Positions 12,394 through 24,258 of a stretch of 64,000 nt of DNA are shown in pieces. The translations under genes were made by a program, and so were the position numbers. A model generated the notes under the pieces. The model saw nothing but the letters and a program-made list of their open reading frames with translations. It was not told where the DNA came from and did not search any database. Source of the stretch: Cycas panzhihuaensis (lineage: Eukaryota; Cycadophyta); the NCBI GenBank assembly GCA_023213395.1, contig CM041465.1, positions 34,169,741-34,233,740 of the forward strand, written 5' to 3'. Positions within the stretch are counted from its first letter, which is position 1. Every line of letters begins with the position of its first letter.

Positions 12394-13309
12394 TGTGTGT
12401 CATGCGCCTATCTATTATGTCATTACTCTTAATGAAGTATGTAAGCACAAGGGACAACTAATATGATGCAAAATATAATATCATTACAATAGGGAACTGC
12501 GCCTAGTCCTCTCACAACCAGACGCAAACCCAGTAGTATACTAAGAATTGACAGTTAAACTGACTTACACTGAGATTAGAATTATATGATGAGAGGTATC
12601 TTGGATAACTACCTACTACTATATACAATACCATACATCTTATTCTTTCCCTTAAATAACACTATTCCCAATGATCTTAACTATAATAAGTTATAACGAG
12701 TACAACAGTTAATTCTTGTGTGTTCAAAAACATAATTTGTTTATAATAATATTCTTTGTAGGTTGTGATCTGTTCGTAACTCTGAATTAAATCATGATCT
12801 ACTTGTGATCTTGACTTTAACTACGATCTGCTTGCAATCATGACCCCAACCACGATCTACTTGCAATCTTGTCCCATACTACGATCTACTTATAATCTCA
12901 TCTCAAACCATGATCTGCTCGTAATCTTGCCCTGAACCATGATCTGATTGTGATCTCAGCCCAAACCATGATCTGCTCATGATCTTGTCCTGAACCATAA
13001 TCTACTCATAATCTCATCCTGAACCACGATCTATTTGTAATCTCATCCCAAACCACGATCTGCTTGTTATATCTGCCCAAATCGCAATCTACTTGTAATG
13101 TTTACCTAAATCACAATCTACATATAATGTTTGCCTGAATCGTTATTTACTCACAATGCTGACCAAAACTGTAATTTGCTTACAATCCAACCGAACTACA
13201 ATATGCTCGTAATCTGACTGGATTGTAATATGCTCATTGTCCTGACTATTCACTACAATCTAATCGTAAAAGTCTTTACAAAATTATGTGTTCCTTTTAC
13301 CTCAACACA
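12394..13309 (-). repeat. E2 3' LTR (916 bp)
   Basis: On the minus strand it begins TGTGTTGAGG and ends GACACACA. It aligns with 21,577-22,384, but the tandem 29-bp array in its middle has about four more units, which explains the roughly 108-bp length difference. Confidence 0.9.
12769..13268. repeat. 29-bp minisatellite inside the E2 LTR
   Basis: About 18 contiguous, diverged units opening with GATCTGCTCGTAATCT or close variants. The other LTR has about 14 units (21,957-22,340). The units directly abut each other, so this is a minisatellite and not a spaced array. Confidence 0.88.
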
Positions 13310-13325
13310 TCTCCCCCATCAAAAT
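13310..13325 (-). other. E2 polypurine tract
   Basis: The minus strand reads TTTTGATGGGGGAGA directly before the 3' LTR, the expected plus-strand primer. Confidence 0.7.
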
Positions 13326-13509
13326 TCCAATAAGTATCCTCACTTATTTTTGAAAAAATTTTCCATTCCTTCCCTTCCTTTCAAAAAAGGTAATTAATAA
13401 TTACTTACACATCATTTAATTCTCTACACAACTGATTCATTGCTTGATGAATGTAATTTGCACCAGGTCAGGCAATAGTTGCTGGAATTCAGATTCCCTG
13501 CAATTGACA

Positions 13510-15116
13510 ATGATCTACTATGATTGTAACGTCTCAAAGTGCATCTAGCTATGCCAATGTTGGTTTCTCTCCTTTATGTAACTTTGAGATTTCTTCCTTT
13601 TCTTCATTGTGCATCTTTTCCATTCTTATTAAATCCTAGCACAAATGATAAATTCTTGACAAAAATCTATTTATGTGTTGCGCTTCCTTCTCAATCTCTA
13701 ATATCCATGCATCTAGCTTAAGAATTACATCCTATAATCCTAGAAGAATCTCCTATTGGAAGCGGCTTTTAAATTCTTGTACCTTCGAAGAAATCTCATT
13801 TGTATTCTTGACCCACAAGATAAATTCCTTTAAAAATACTAATTGAGCTTCTGTTGCTGCCAATATATCGTCTAGATTTTAAATTCTTTGCATATCTAGC
13901 GGTGGTCTTGAATTCCTTTGCTCCAACTTTGTTACCAGTTGCCTTGTCACCCTTGCCAAAAAGGAAGTTTTCCATTGAGAAACATCCTATGGATCATAAT
14001 GTAATGGATCCAAGCCCTCCTCCAGGTAGTCTTTTGACTGATTGAATTCTACCTCTACTAGTTAATTGTTCAATACCTCTAAAATTTCTTGTTATCTCTT
14101 TTCTACTGCCTGCTTCCTCCTTTTCTAATTTTCTTCTTCTTCACACTTCAAGGGCTCAACTGTCTTGGCTTCTTCTATTCTAGTTCCTTTATGACAGGCT
14201 CTTCTTCTACCTTTCACTTCCCCTCCCTTATTTTTGCCTTTAATTTCTTCTTTTCTCTTTGCTTCCCTGCTGGGTTTTATAATATTTCTTCTATTCATGG
14301 CTTCTTTTCCACTTCTTCTTGCACTTTTAGGCCTCGGTGGAGAGTGTTAACTTGCCAACATGCCTGAATCTAGGTAGTAACTTATTTATGTAGTTTTTCT
14401 TGTTGTGATGCACCCCTTTCATGATCCCTTGAGTAGAATTCTGTCCACTTAGCCAGAAGAGGTTGTCCTTCTTCCACCATTGGTAACTAAATTCCTAGGC
14501 ACTATGAAAAAAGAAAACCTTGAAATAAAGTGGGATAAAGAAATAGGACAGATTGAATGGCACCTCTCACTACTTCCCAATTCTATGAGAACTTGGCAGC
14601 GACAAACTTGGCCCAATTGAAATTCTGGCCTTCGGTAACATTGATCAACATCATTCAGAGAGGGGTTGGTATAAATGAATTTTTTTGGCCAAGAATAATA
14701 CTTGTGAATACAAAATAGGTAATCCAATGCATTTCCTTTGGCGAAATGACTAAAATCTAAATTCGTGAAGAAGAAACATCCAACTCTTTGGCTCTAATCT
14801 CCTGAGCAACTTATTCCTGAGATATCTGCTTGTCCTTGGGGATATCTGGGCCTTCGTTTGGTAATCTAGTTACTCTTGTGATTGCATTTGTCAAGCAATC
14901 TAATAGAGATGGTTACCACATTACTAGCACCATGGTCGTTGATAGAAAACTGCATACATTCGGAAGCACTCCAACCAATACATACCGATCGAGGCCTGCA
15001 ATGGTCATTTTTTTCCTACACTCATCTTCTAGTTTTATTTCATGCCACTATCTCTGAATTTGTTCATCCTCAAATTCTCGAAAGATAGCTATCATCCTCT
15101 GCCATTCTGTTGCCAT
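13510..15116 (-). pseudogene. E2 ORF3: conserved extra protein after integrase (broken)
   Basis: I do not recognise the family. From an ATG at 15,116 one frame can be followed leftwards for about 530 codons, broken mostly by TAG/TAA. The N-terminal third is globular-looking (MATEWQRMIAIFREFEDEQ, then LDRYVLVGVLP). A block with LPNEGPDIP and LDVSSSRI follows, then WITYFVFTSIILGQKNSF and NFNWAKFVAAKF. The C-terminal half is rich in Lys, Glu and Arg and could form coiled coil. E3 has the corresponding ORF in the same place (46,740-48,424), with LPNIGEPI, LKEVSSSGI and IYFAHFIFTKVILMQKN aligned. Family knowledge: Tat and Athila elements often carry an ORF here, in some cases called env-like. I see no convincing signal peptide or membrane anchor, so I do not call it an envelope protein. 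Confidence 0.7.
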
Positions 15117-15449
15117 CACTTACTTCCTCGGCTTTTCCTTCTCTGAGTAGTTCCTTGTTCTCCCATTCTTGCCTTAATAATTGCTCATGGCTCATGCATT
15201 AATTTAGCTCATCGCCTTCCTATCTTGTCACAATCATGGAAAGGCAATCATTTAAGATTACGATCACATTCCTTAATAATAATCACCTTTTTAATTCTCA
15301 TGTGAATTTAATGACCCTATCACATTAAGATCTTTTAATAATGACCTTAACTTTGCATTTAATTATGATCACTTTTAAATTATTTGCCACATTTGTCTTT
15401 AAAGGTCACCATTTATGAGGTCGTTATTCATTCTCCCATGATCATCTCT

Positions 15450-16640
15450 TCATGATGGCACAATTACTACCCTATATTTTGCATCATTTTTGTTTTTAAA
15501 TCTCAAGGTATAAGGCTTCAGCCTACTACCATTCACCATCTTTGTTAATATTCTACCATTAAGATATATAAGTTGGACTACTCCATTCGCACCTATATGT
15601 ATTACCTTGTATGGTCCCAACCAGCGCAGCTTCAACTTCCCTAGTTTTGTATGAAATTTACTATTGTACATCAGTACTAAGTCATCCTCTTGAAATTACG
15701 GTGTTCTTATGTGTTAGTCATGTTAGACTTTCCATTATTATTTCTCTGTTTGTAATTCCCACAATGCTCGTGTCCTTTTTCCATCCAACTTAAATAATTC
15801 CATAGTTCGTAAGTTCCATGAGTCTTGTTCATTCATTCTCAACTGTGATACCACTCGAAAATTTTCCAATTAGAATTCTAATAGAAGTGCTACTTCTAGT
15901 CCATACATCAATTGAAAGGGTCTCTATTTATGTGGTCACTTGATCGTTGTCCTATCGACCCAAAGAATATAATGTAAACATTTTGCTCAATCTATTCTTC
16001 CTTTGCTGCATATTTTTGATAGGGCAATCTTCAAAATTTTATTAGTACTTTCTATCTGACCATTTTCTCTAGGGTAGTAAGGGGAAGAATGAAAATGTTG
16101 GATCATAAATTCATTAGTTAACTCTTTTATAGTACTATTTAAAAATCTACTACCTTGATCTGATACCAATTCTAATGGGTAACCAAAACAGATAATAATG
16201 TCTTCATATAAAAATTTTATAGTACTTCTTGTATCGTAATGTCCAAAGGGTCCAGCTTCGGTCTATTTTATGAAAAAGTCTATGACTACTAATATATATC
16301 TTGCATTTGTTTGTTTTGTTGGGGGACTTATTAGTTCAATGAAGTCTAACCCCTATTTTTCAAAAGGTGCCTATGTTAAAATTAGATGTAGAGGCATAAA
16401 ATGATTCTTGCTTAGCTTACCCACCTGTTAGCACGCATCGCATCCTTTTATCCATTTTTTCGTATCCTCGAATATTGATAGCCACCAAAAGCTTGCCAGT
16501 AGGATTTTTCTGACTATCGGTTCAACTCCTTGGTGCTTGGCCATGACCCCTTTATGTGCTTCTCACAAGATGACTTACACCTCATGCTCCATTATGCAAC
16601 ATTATAACACACCATCTGAACCTAATTTGTATAGCATCCC
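15450..16640 (-). pseudogene. E2 integrase and C-terminal domain (broken)
   Basis: The minus strand shows the integrase core: VSDQGSRFLN at about 16,140-16,165 (second catalytic Asp) and SSPYYPRENGQIESTNKILK near 16,030-16,090 (catalytic Glu in QIES). The C-terminal segment 15,450-15,671 carries LGKLKLRWLGPYKVIHIG followed by NGVVQL. Integrase would insert the cDNA. The zinc-binding N-terminus should lie near 16,400-16,640 but is poorly preserved. Confidence 0.88.
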
Positions 16641-16849
16641 TTGTACCAATTGGAATGGAAAAGTTTTATGAAGAAAACTTTATCGTTCAACTCTCTCTAG
16701 CCATTTCATTGTCTATCCAGTGGCTAGGTATTTCACAATCCCTTCATACCATTTTGATATAGCCTTTATAGACAACAATTGTGTATCTGGAAAGTCATCT
16801 GGTACTCTTGTGGCTAGTTCCCCTTCCACTTCCCTTTAAAGCATATATG

Positions 16850-18180
16850 GTATCGTATGTTTGTCGCCTTTTTTAACTATAATTTTGAAATTAAATTCTT
16901 GAAATGACATCACCCACCTTCTAATTCTTCCTTACAAAATAGGCTTAGTTATTAAGTATTTCAAATCTTAATGATCTACATAATAAATGAGCAGGTTAGC
17001 TAGCAAATAATGCCTAAACTTTTGTAGGGTGTAAACCATGCCTAGACCTTCTGGCTCTATAATTGAATAATTTCATTTAGCATGGGTTAAGTTTTTGTTG
17101 GCAAAGTGGATAGGCAAATCCACATTGTTATTACTAGGTTTCATTAGAATACATCCTATTTCCATCAAGGAAGAATCAACATGAATATAAAATGGTTGAT
17201 CCCAATCTAGAAATCTTAAGGTAAGGGCTTCAACATTTTTTTTTTTAGCACTTTGAATGCTAGTTATTGTTGTAAATTCCATTCTCAGGCTACTTTTTTC
17301 TTGAGCAATTTTTCTAAGGGATTTACAATTTGTGCATATCCTTTAATAAATTTCCAATAGTACGCTATCATACCTAAAAAGGCATTCATCTGCTTCACTA
17401 TTTTAGGGACTCAAAATTTTAGAATTATTGTTACTTTAACTAGATCTGTCCGTAGACCATCCTTGCTTACAATATGCCCTAAAAGAGATCTAAATAGAAC
17501 TAAAAACATACATTTTGCCAAGTTTCAACAAAGCTTACTCTTCTGGAACATCTCCAACATTACTTTCAAATTTACCAGTTGATTCTTTAGCAATGAATAC
17601 AGTGTCTAATCATCTAAGAAAACTTCAATGGACTTACCAATTGCATGCTAGAAAATGTTTATAATAATTCTCTAAAAGGTAGCTGGTGTATTTATTAAAC
17701 CAAAGGGCATTACCCCGTATGAATATATCCCCCGTTCGGTGATAAAGGTTGTCTTCAACTGATCTTGCTCCATAATTCTCAGATGGTTATGTCTATTGAA
17801 TCCATCCATGAATGAGTAGACTTCATAACTTGCTACCTTTTCTGGAATATCCTTTGTGAATGGTATTCGAAATGGGTCTCTTTTTGTTGCTTTATTAAGG
17901 ACTCTGTAATCCATATAAACACAAAGCTTCCAGTTCTTTGTGGGTACCACCACTACTAGGCTTACCCATTCACTGGTTTCAACTTTAAAAATATATCCAA
18001 CTTCCAATAATTTGTCCAATTCTGCTTTCAACTTTTCCTTATATTTTAGATTCATCTGATAAGGATGGTGGCGAACTGGTTTCGTTCCCTCTATTAACTT
18101 GATTCGATGTTCTCCCAGTTCTAGTGGTATCCCTTTTAAGTCCTGATAAACATCTTTATATTCCAAAAACAAACTTATGG
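16850..18180 (-). pseudogene. E2 reverse transcriptase and RNase H (broken)
   Basis: The longest open piece, 17,672-18,172, reads as gypsy RT: FLEYKDVYQDLKGIP, HPYQMN, VVVVPTKNWKLCVYMDYRVL, SFMDGFNRHN and YGVMPFGLINTPATF. The catalytic box FLDD with TLYS after it is at about 17,600. RNase H follows at 17,073-17,282 (FYIHVDSSLMEIG) with LPIHFANKNLTHAK. The open stretch is unusually long for this window, yet stops surround it. Confidence 0.92.
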
Positions 18181-18960
18181 CATGTTGTGTAATCTCCTTA
18201 TCCTAATATACTCCTATTGGGATTAATTGGGGATGTTCTTTCATGCCTACATCTATCTATTGTATCTTCAATTGTTTGCTCTGTATTGCCTTGCCATCTT
18301 AATTCAACATATATGCTAGTGTTTTCTCGATTACTCTGTTCCCATACTCTATGTTAGAATATTCCTCAGGAAATTCACCACCTTTTTGTTCTACTTCAAT
18401 TTGATTACAACTTAACTCAATTCCTATTTCAGAGGTGTTTATCTAGGAATCATCAATATCTCGAAGTGTGGACAAGTTACTATCTTGGTTTTGAAATCTT
18501 AATAAAAACTTTTGCACAATTCATTCCATGATCTAAACTTACTACTATTAATCAAGAACCATGCTGCAACTTGACCCTTAAGTGACAATGCAAACAAATA
18601 ACAAAAATATTGATGTTGATTATTATTTGTTAACAATTAATTATAATAGTTTATATGATTTTTGGCCTAATCTGCTTATCCCTAGAACTTTCTTCTGTTA
18701 TTAAATTTTTCCTCTAGTCTTAGTATGCTCTATGATGCTTCTTTTCCTGTTACGTCATTTGATTCTGAAGAATTCATACATGCTTCTAACTTATAGCATG
18801 AAGCAAATTCTATCTTTACCTAAGTGTTCTACAGCCAATTCATCATATATGTTGATGATGCATTACTTGCTACATTTGTTTAAAGTTAATATACCACTTT
18901 CGAGCATGGGCTTATAATGGGTTTTGATCCCATAGTTGTGGATGAAGCTCATTCTTCATT
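18181..18960 (-). pseudogene. E2 gag-like domain and linker between protease and RT
   Basis: The reverse complement of about 18,500-18,720 reads as a second capsid-like segment: QHQYFCYLFALSLKGQ followed by AAWFLINSSKFRSW and ELCKSFY. This resembles the core of the Retrotrans_gag family (Leu-rich helix, W-F, then S-W-x-x-L-x-x-x-F). A linker containing EYSNIEYGNRVIEKT and HPQLIPIGVY leads into the RT. E3 has the same arrangement (43,020-43,690). The normal gag of E2 is separate, at 19,780-21,309. The resemblance is by eye only; the region could instead be an unrelated helical linker. Confidence 0.5.
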
Positions 18961-19009
18961 AGCTATCTTCTCCATCTGAGGCCCATCCAAGCATAATAGC
19001 AAGGTCACC

Positions 19010-19400
19010 GCTTTATTTTTGGCTTTTAGTATGAATGTGAATCCCCCTGGTCTTGAATTGCTTTTGTTGCCAGTAACCACGTCTCCCTAGTAATGCGGGA
19101 TGCATTCTTTTTTCATTTTGCATTTGCACCACTGCAAAATCTAATAAAACAATGATTCCTATAACCGTGGTTGGAACATTCATTAATGTTCCCATTGGTC
19201 TTACTTGCAACTAGTTGGATGGTCTAATTAAATAGTCCAGGGCTACTGTTTCTAGCCTTTCTAATTCTATCCAAGAAGACTTAGGGAGCACATTGACTCC
19301 TGATCCTCCATCCACAATTATTTTATATAACATTGTGCCAAAAATGATCATTGGCACTCTTGGATCGACCCCTTTTTCTTTAATAGCTATCATGACGGGT
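19010..19400 (-). pseudogene. E2 protease (retropepsin, broken)
   Basis: The minus strand reads VDPRVPMIIFGTMLYKIIVD, then GGSGVNVLPKSSW (about 19,270-19,310), where the active-site D-S/T-G box appears as DGG. The downstream block at 19,013-19,210 has a Thr-Thr-Val-Ile-Gly-Ile-Ile strand pattern (TTVIGIIVLLDFAVV), ending near a GRRGYW segment that recalls the usual LGRPWL end of such domains. The enzyme would mature the polyprotein. E3 has nearly the same motif at 42,382-42,420. Confidence 0.8.
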
Positions 19401-19779
19401 TTTTCTATCTAATCTAAAATCAATTACTGAAAATAGCCAACTTCCCACAATTTAAATACTACCACAATAGGAATTGAGACCCCTAACTTAATCAATAAAT
19501 CCTTAACCATCTAAAGCCTTGACCATGGATTCATGCCTTCCTTTGATTGAATTTTTGTAGGGGACATCTATCGCTTATATATTTGTCCTTTCATTCTTCT
19601 TGATGAGCTTCTTCTTGATGTACTTTACCCATTATATCTTGTAAGATTTTGACAGATTCTTGGAGTCTCTACTTTTCTACTACTAGATCCAAAAAGGTAT
19701 CCTAGATAGGTGTGGAGGTTGTCTTTCTATTTCACATTTGCAATTGGAGAGGCACTTCCTTATCTAGAATTATTGAGGC

Positions 19780-21309
19780 CAAATTCGTATTTTGCATGTT
19801 ATTCTTTGGACAATTTATCCACTCATAGTCTATCGATCCACATTCTTCACAAATGAATTCTCCATCCTTTTTTTCTAATGGGTAGTTTGATCTTAAATGA
19901 CACCATTTTTTACATAAAAAATATCTGACTAACTTGGTATTTCCTTTATATTACTTTTTTGTTTTCTTTAGCTTTTATAGGAATACATTATGGATATCAT
20001 TCTTAGGACAAGAAAAACACTCCCACTTATTGTGCTTTGTTTTCTTACAATACTCGCATCATGCTGGTGTTTTATTATGTTTGTTCCTCAGATGCCCTTA
20101 TTAGTTACATGGTGATAAACACCATATATTTTCTCATGATTTTTTTAGATGCAACTTGGCAAGTTCTGAACATAAATTCTCCATCTCTTGATTTTGGTAC
20201 ATATTAGCCAGGTTTGCCACTGATGGTTGTTGTTTTAATGCTTCCACTTCCCTTCTTAACACCTTGATCTCTGGATTTATTCTTGTTTGATAATGTGCCC
20301 CCCATACTCGCTGAGAAAGAATTGGACCCATTTTCCCTATCTGTTGATTGGCCCATTGAGAGTATGTAGTCTTCATTTGATTTTCAAACTTCAAAGCTAA
20401 CCCACGTATTTGTTCGTAGCTATTCATCGGATGCAACAAAATTTTATCTCTCAATTATAGAATTAGTCCTTGCACAAAATATTTCATTGTTAGCATTGGG
20501 CTAATTGCTGTTATTGGCTACATTTTACTCATTATTATCTACATACGTCTATCAAAATTATTTACAGATTCTCTAGGATACTATTTTGTTTCTTCTAGGG
20601 CTTCGAAAATGGCCATGGGATCTCTTAATTTTTGGAATCAATCTAGAAATTGATCTTGTATTCTATCCCATTATAGATTATGTGCTGCAACATACCAGAA
20701 CCATGCAACTGCTACTCCCCGTAAGGTGGAAAAGAAATAAGCTTTTGTCTCCTTTGGGTTTGTAACTTTCTTTATCTTTAACATATTTTTAAACAATTCT
20801 AAATGATCTCCAGGTTCTGTTGATCTATCAAATTGTATGCTCAAGAATGTAAAATCATTTTGCATAATTATGTAGGGACATGTTGATCCAGCTCCACTTC
20901 TTTGGCTCATTCCTTACAATGGTAGATTGCCACTTCCTCCTACATTCGTAAACAACAATTGATTCGATGATGATCCACCATCTCCTTAGTTTCCTCCTGG
21001 TGGTATACTTCCCCCGCCTGTATTTCGATTGGAGCTTTCCATTGTAACTTTGAATAATGGATTCAAAATGTGGCTTAAGGGAGTTCTAACTTCTACCAAA
21101 TGATGGTTCCACTCTTTGTCTATTGTGCTATATAATTCTAGTTCGATCAAACTATTTCTTCTTTCCTGTATTGAGAATTCTTCCATGATTTCTTTATGGA
21201 TTTCCTTCATCTGATCTTCTACTTTAGGGGGATCCTCTTCCAATGTGTACCCTTGGTTACTTTCTATTTTGATTATCTTTTCTCTGATAGACTCCTCCAA
21301 TATTTTCAC
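19780..21309 (-). pseudogene. E2 gag with zinc knuckles (broken)
   Basis: N-terminal charged region (20,986-21,309) ending in a Gly-rich stretch; capsid core at 20,671-20,910, with EPGDHLELFKNMLKIKKVTN and a following AYFFSTLRGVAVAWF; a further helical piece at 20,134-20,454. Zinc-binding clusters follow at about 19,800-20,090, including CEYCKKTKHNKWEC and a KKWCHLRSNYP knuckle in which Gly and Cys have been lost. E3 aligns over the whole length. The ORF is broken into at least four pieces. Confidence 0.85.
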
Positions 21310-21561
21310 CTCAGTTCGCCTTTCCTCCTCCTTACTTGACTTTTTTCTTGAACTTGAGCTAACAAGTGGTCACATTTTCACTTGCTTCCTTGGCGTAATT
21401 ACAAATCTTAGCTTTCTTACTCTACCCTAGAGTCTATCATTCTCCAAATGCTTTTCACATTCTTTTTATGATTCTTTTTCTACCTTGGATGGCATGGAAG
21501 AGGTTTCATTATTTACTTGGCTCTATCCATCATAATATCGCTGAGTCCTCCAGATTTCATT

Positions 21562-21575
21562 AGACAATGGAACCA
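21562..21575 (-). other. E2 primer-binding site (possibly Asp tRNA, decayed)
   Basis: On the minus strand TGGTTCCATTGTC follows one base after the 5' LTR. It fits a decayed TGGCGCCGTTGCC-type primer site, known in Athila-like elements. E3 has GTTCCATTGCTGG in the matching place. The tRNA assignment is tentative. Confidence 0.45.
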
Positions 21576-21576
21576 A

Positions 21577-22384
21577 TGTGTGTCGTGCACCTATCCATTA
21601 CATCATTGCTCTTAATGAATTATGCAAGCACAATGGACAACTAATATAATGCAAAACATAATATCATTACAATAGGGAATTGCACTTGGTCCTTTCCTAA
21701 CTAGACACAGACTTGGTAGTACACTGAAAATTAACGATTAAACCAACTTACACCGAGATTGGAATTAATTTTAAAAGGCATCTTAGCTGACTACCTAGTG
21801 TTGTATACAATACCATATATCTCATTCTTTCCATTTTCCCCTTAAATAACATGATTCCCAATGGTATCAACTATAATAAGTTACAACGGGTATAATAGTA
21901 AATTTTCGTATGTTTAAAAACATAAGTTATTTATAACAATATTCTTTAGTGGGTTGTGATCTATTTGCAATCTTGACTTAAATCATGATCTGCTCATGAT
22001 CTTAACTTCAACTACGATCTACTCATGATCACAGCTCCAACCACAATCTACTCGCAATCTCGTCCTGGACTATGATCTGCTCGTGATCTCGGCCTGAACC
22101 ACGATCTGCTCGTGATCTCATCCCAAACCACAATCTTCTCACAATCTCAACCCAAACCTTGATCTCCTCGTAATGTCTACCTAAATCATGATTTGCTCAT
22201 AATGTCTACTCAAATTGGGATATGCTTGCAATGTCTACCCAAATTGCGATATGCTCACAATCTAACCAAACTGCAATCTACTCATAATCTGATCGGATTG
22301 CAATTTGCTTGTTGTCCTGACTATTCACCACGATCTAATCGTAAAAGTCTTTATAAAATTGTGTGTTCCTTTTGCCCCCCCACA
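21577..22384 (-). repeat. E2 5' LTR (808 bp)
   Basis: The partner of 12,394-13,309, with its minisatellite at about 21,957-22,340 (roughly 14 units of 29 bp). Its outer edge abuts GY1 RNase H sequence, with the target duplication CGCAT at 22,385-22,389. Confidence 0.9.
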
Positions 22385-24200
22385 CGCATATTATGTGTAT
22401 ATTGAAGGCATTGGAGTAATGTTAATGTATAATAGAAAAGTAGTTTTCTATTAATTAAGGAAGCTAAAAGATCATGAAAAGAACTATCATATGCATAACT
22501 TAAGCTTGTAATTATTATTCATGTATTAAAGGCATGGTGGCATCATTTTCTTAAAAATCCATTCAAGATAAACACAAATCATGATAGCTTGAAGGACGTC
22601 TTCACATAGCCACAATTGAATGTGAAGTAGAGGAAATGGATGGAGTCCAATATGAGTATAATTTGCAAGTACAACATATTAAAGGAAAAGAGAACAAAGT
22701 AATTGATACACTTAGCTGAAGGAGGCATGTTGCTTCAATAAGCATCAATGAATCAAATTCAAAGGTAACCATAAGGCAAAAGTTGTTTAATGATGAATGC
22801 TATAATGAAGTGTAGGATTTCTTAAAGAGGAAAAATGAATCAAGACCAATAGATGCTAAACTACTACATAAGTTTGGGGGATACAAAATAATAGATGATG
22901 GGTTTCTCATGTTTCAAAATCAAATCTAAATGCCCATAGGCATGGGAATTTAGACAATCGTCATAAAAAAGACTCATGTACCATATGCAAGTCATCTAGG
23001 TTACCAAAAAATATATGTAGTAACCGAAAAGCATTACTTTTGGGCTGGTATAAAAATGATACTGTGAATTATGTTGCAAAATATTTACAATATTAGAAGG
23101 TCAAAATTGAACACAAACATTCAATAGGTTTTAGACAACCATTAGACATTCCATAATGGAAATGGAAAACTATATCTATATATTTTATTACAGAATTGCC
23201 TAAGAATTTAGGGAAGCATGATTCAATCATGGTAGTTATGGATAACTTAACTAAGTCTACACATTTCATTCCAGTTTGTACTACTCACATAAACTCTGAC
23301 ATAACTATAACTTTTATAAAAGAGATTGCAAGGATGTATAGCATTCCAAAGGCCATCGTTTCAAATAGGCATACAAAGTTAACTTTAAAGTTTTAGTGCA
23401 CCTTATTTTTAGAGTTGGGAACCGAGTTAAACTTTAACATTAAGTGCCATCCCAAATCCAATGGACAAGTTGAAAGGGTAAATTAGGTTCTTGAAAACAT
23501 GCATCGCATGTACATAATAGAATAATTGTTCAAGTAGTAAGCTTATTGTATTTTGTGAAATTTGTATATAGCAACACCTACTACTCTTTGTTAAGCATGA
23601 GCGCTTCTGAGGCATTGTATGGGTGGCCATGTAGTGTGTCACTCAACTAGAAAATTTTGGAAGATGACCCTGTGATTTGCCTTGACATGCTTAAAAAAAT
23701 AGAGTGACAAGTGGTCAACATTTAGAAACACTTGAAAGTAGCTTGGATATGTAAAAGAGATATGCAGACATGAAAGGATCAATGGAGGAGTATAGTGTTG
23801 GAGAGCACACTTTTCTACGAATCAGACCTAAGTATAATTCACTCAAATTGGGCATTTGTAAAACACTTACAACTAGATATTATAGTCCATTTGAGATCTT
23901 GAAATGGATAAGCTTCTATAGCTTATAGGTTTTCTCTATCTCTAAACTTAAGAATTCATGATGTGTTTCGTATTTCTTTATTAAAAAATATATGCTCGAC
24001 TCTAAACACATCTTTGATTGGACTACCATTGAGATAAGACTAGGTTTTGAGTTTGAACAGGAACCATTGTGAATTCTAGAGGATAAAGAAAAAAGCTTGA
24101 AAAACCATGTCATCAAGTTTATCAAAGTTCTTTAGAAATATTTGACTCCTAGGGAAGCCACACAGAAGCTTAAAGAAGAGATATGACTTATCAACACCTT
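22385..24200 (+). pseudogene. GY1 RNase H, integrase and C-terminal domain (broken)
   Basis: This continues the reading frame family interrupted at 12,393. RNase H: IEGIGVMLM, then HEKNYHMHNLSL and a PQLNV region up to about 22,720. Integrase: HLGYQK zinc-region segment near 22,995; core with PKNLGKHDSIMVVMDNLTKS (23,196 onward), IVSNRHTKL (second Asp replaced by Asn) and HPKSNGQVERVN near 23,445-23,490. The last part, 23,800-24,150, has a PFEIL block and LRIHDVF, typical of the end of plant gypsy pol. Many stops and frameshifts. Confidence 0.9.
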
Positions 24201-24258
24201 TATTTGTTTATAGGAAAATATCACATTAGGAATGATGCTTCTAATAAGGGGAGGGGGA

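Larger units (their letters stand above)
12394..22384 (-). mobile_element. E2: 10-kb Ty3/gypsy element, Tat/Athila-like, with extra ORF
   Basis: Paired LTRs (5' LTR 21,577-22,384; 3' LTR 12,394-13,309) flank, on the minus strand: primer site, gag with zinc knuckles, protease, a second gag-like domain, RT with an FLDD box, RNase H, integrase, an integrase C-terminal segment without a chromodomain that I can see, and a further ORF (13,510-15,116) before the polypurine tract. The long coding region after integrase and the C-terminal GPYKV/NG-V-QL style point to the non-chromoviral Tat/Athila branch; this is inference. It inserted into GY1 (TSD CGCAT/TGCAT). Decay is heavy but most domains are readable. 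E3 is a second copy of the same family. Confidence 0.9.

Noticed and set aside
12769-13268. 29-bp direct repeats that could suggest a CRISPR array
   Set aside because: Units abut without spacers, are diverged, lie inside an LTR and are in a plant genome.
13510-15116. E2 ORF3 as a retroviral-type envelope gene
   Set aside because: No signal peptide, no clear membrane anchor and a charged helical C-terminus; position alone is not enough.
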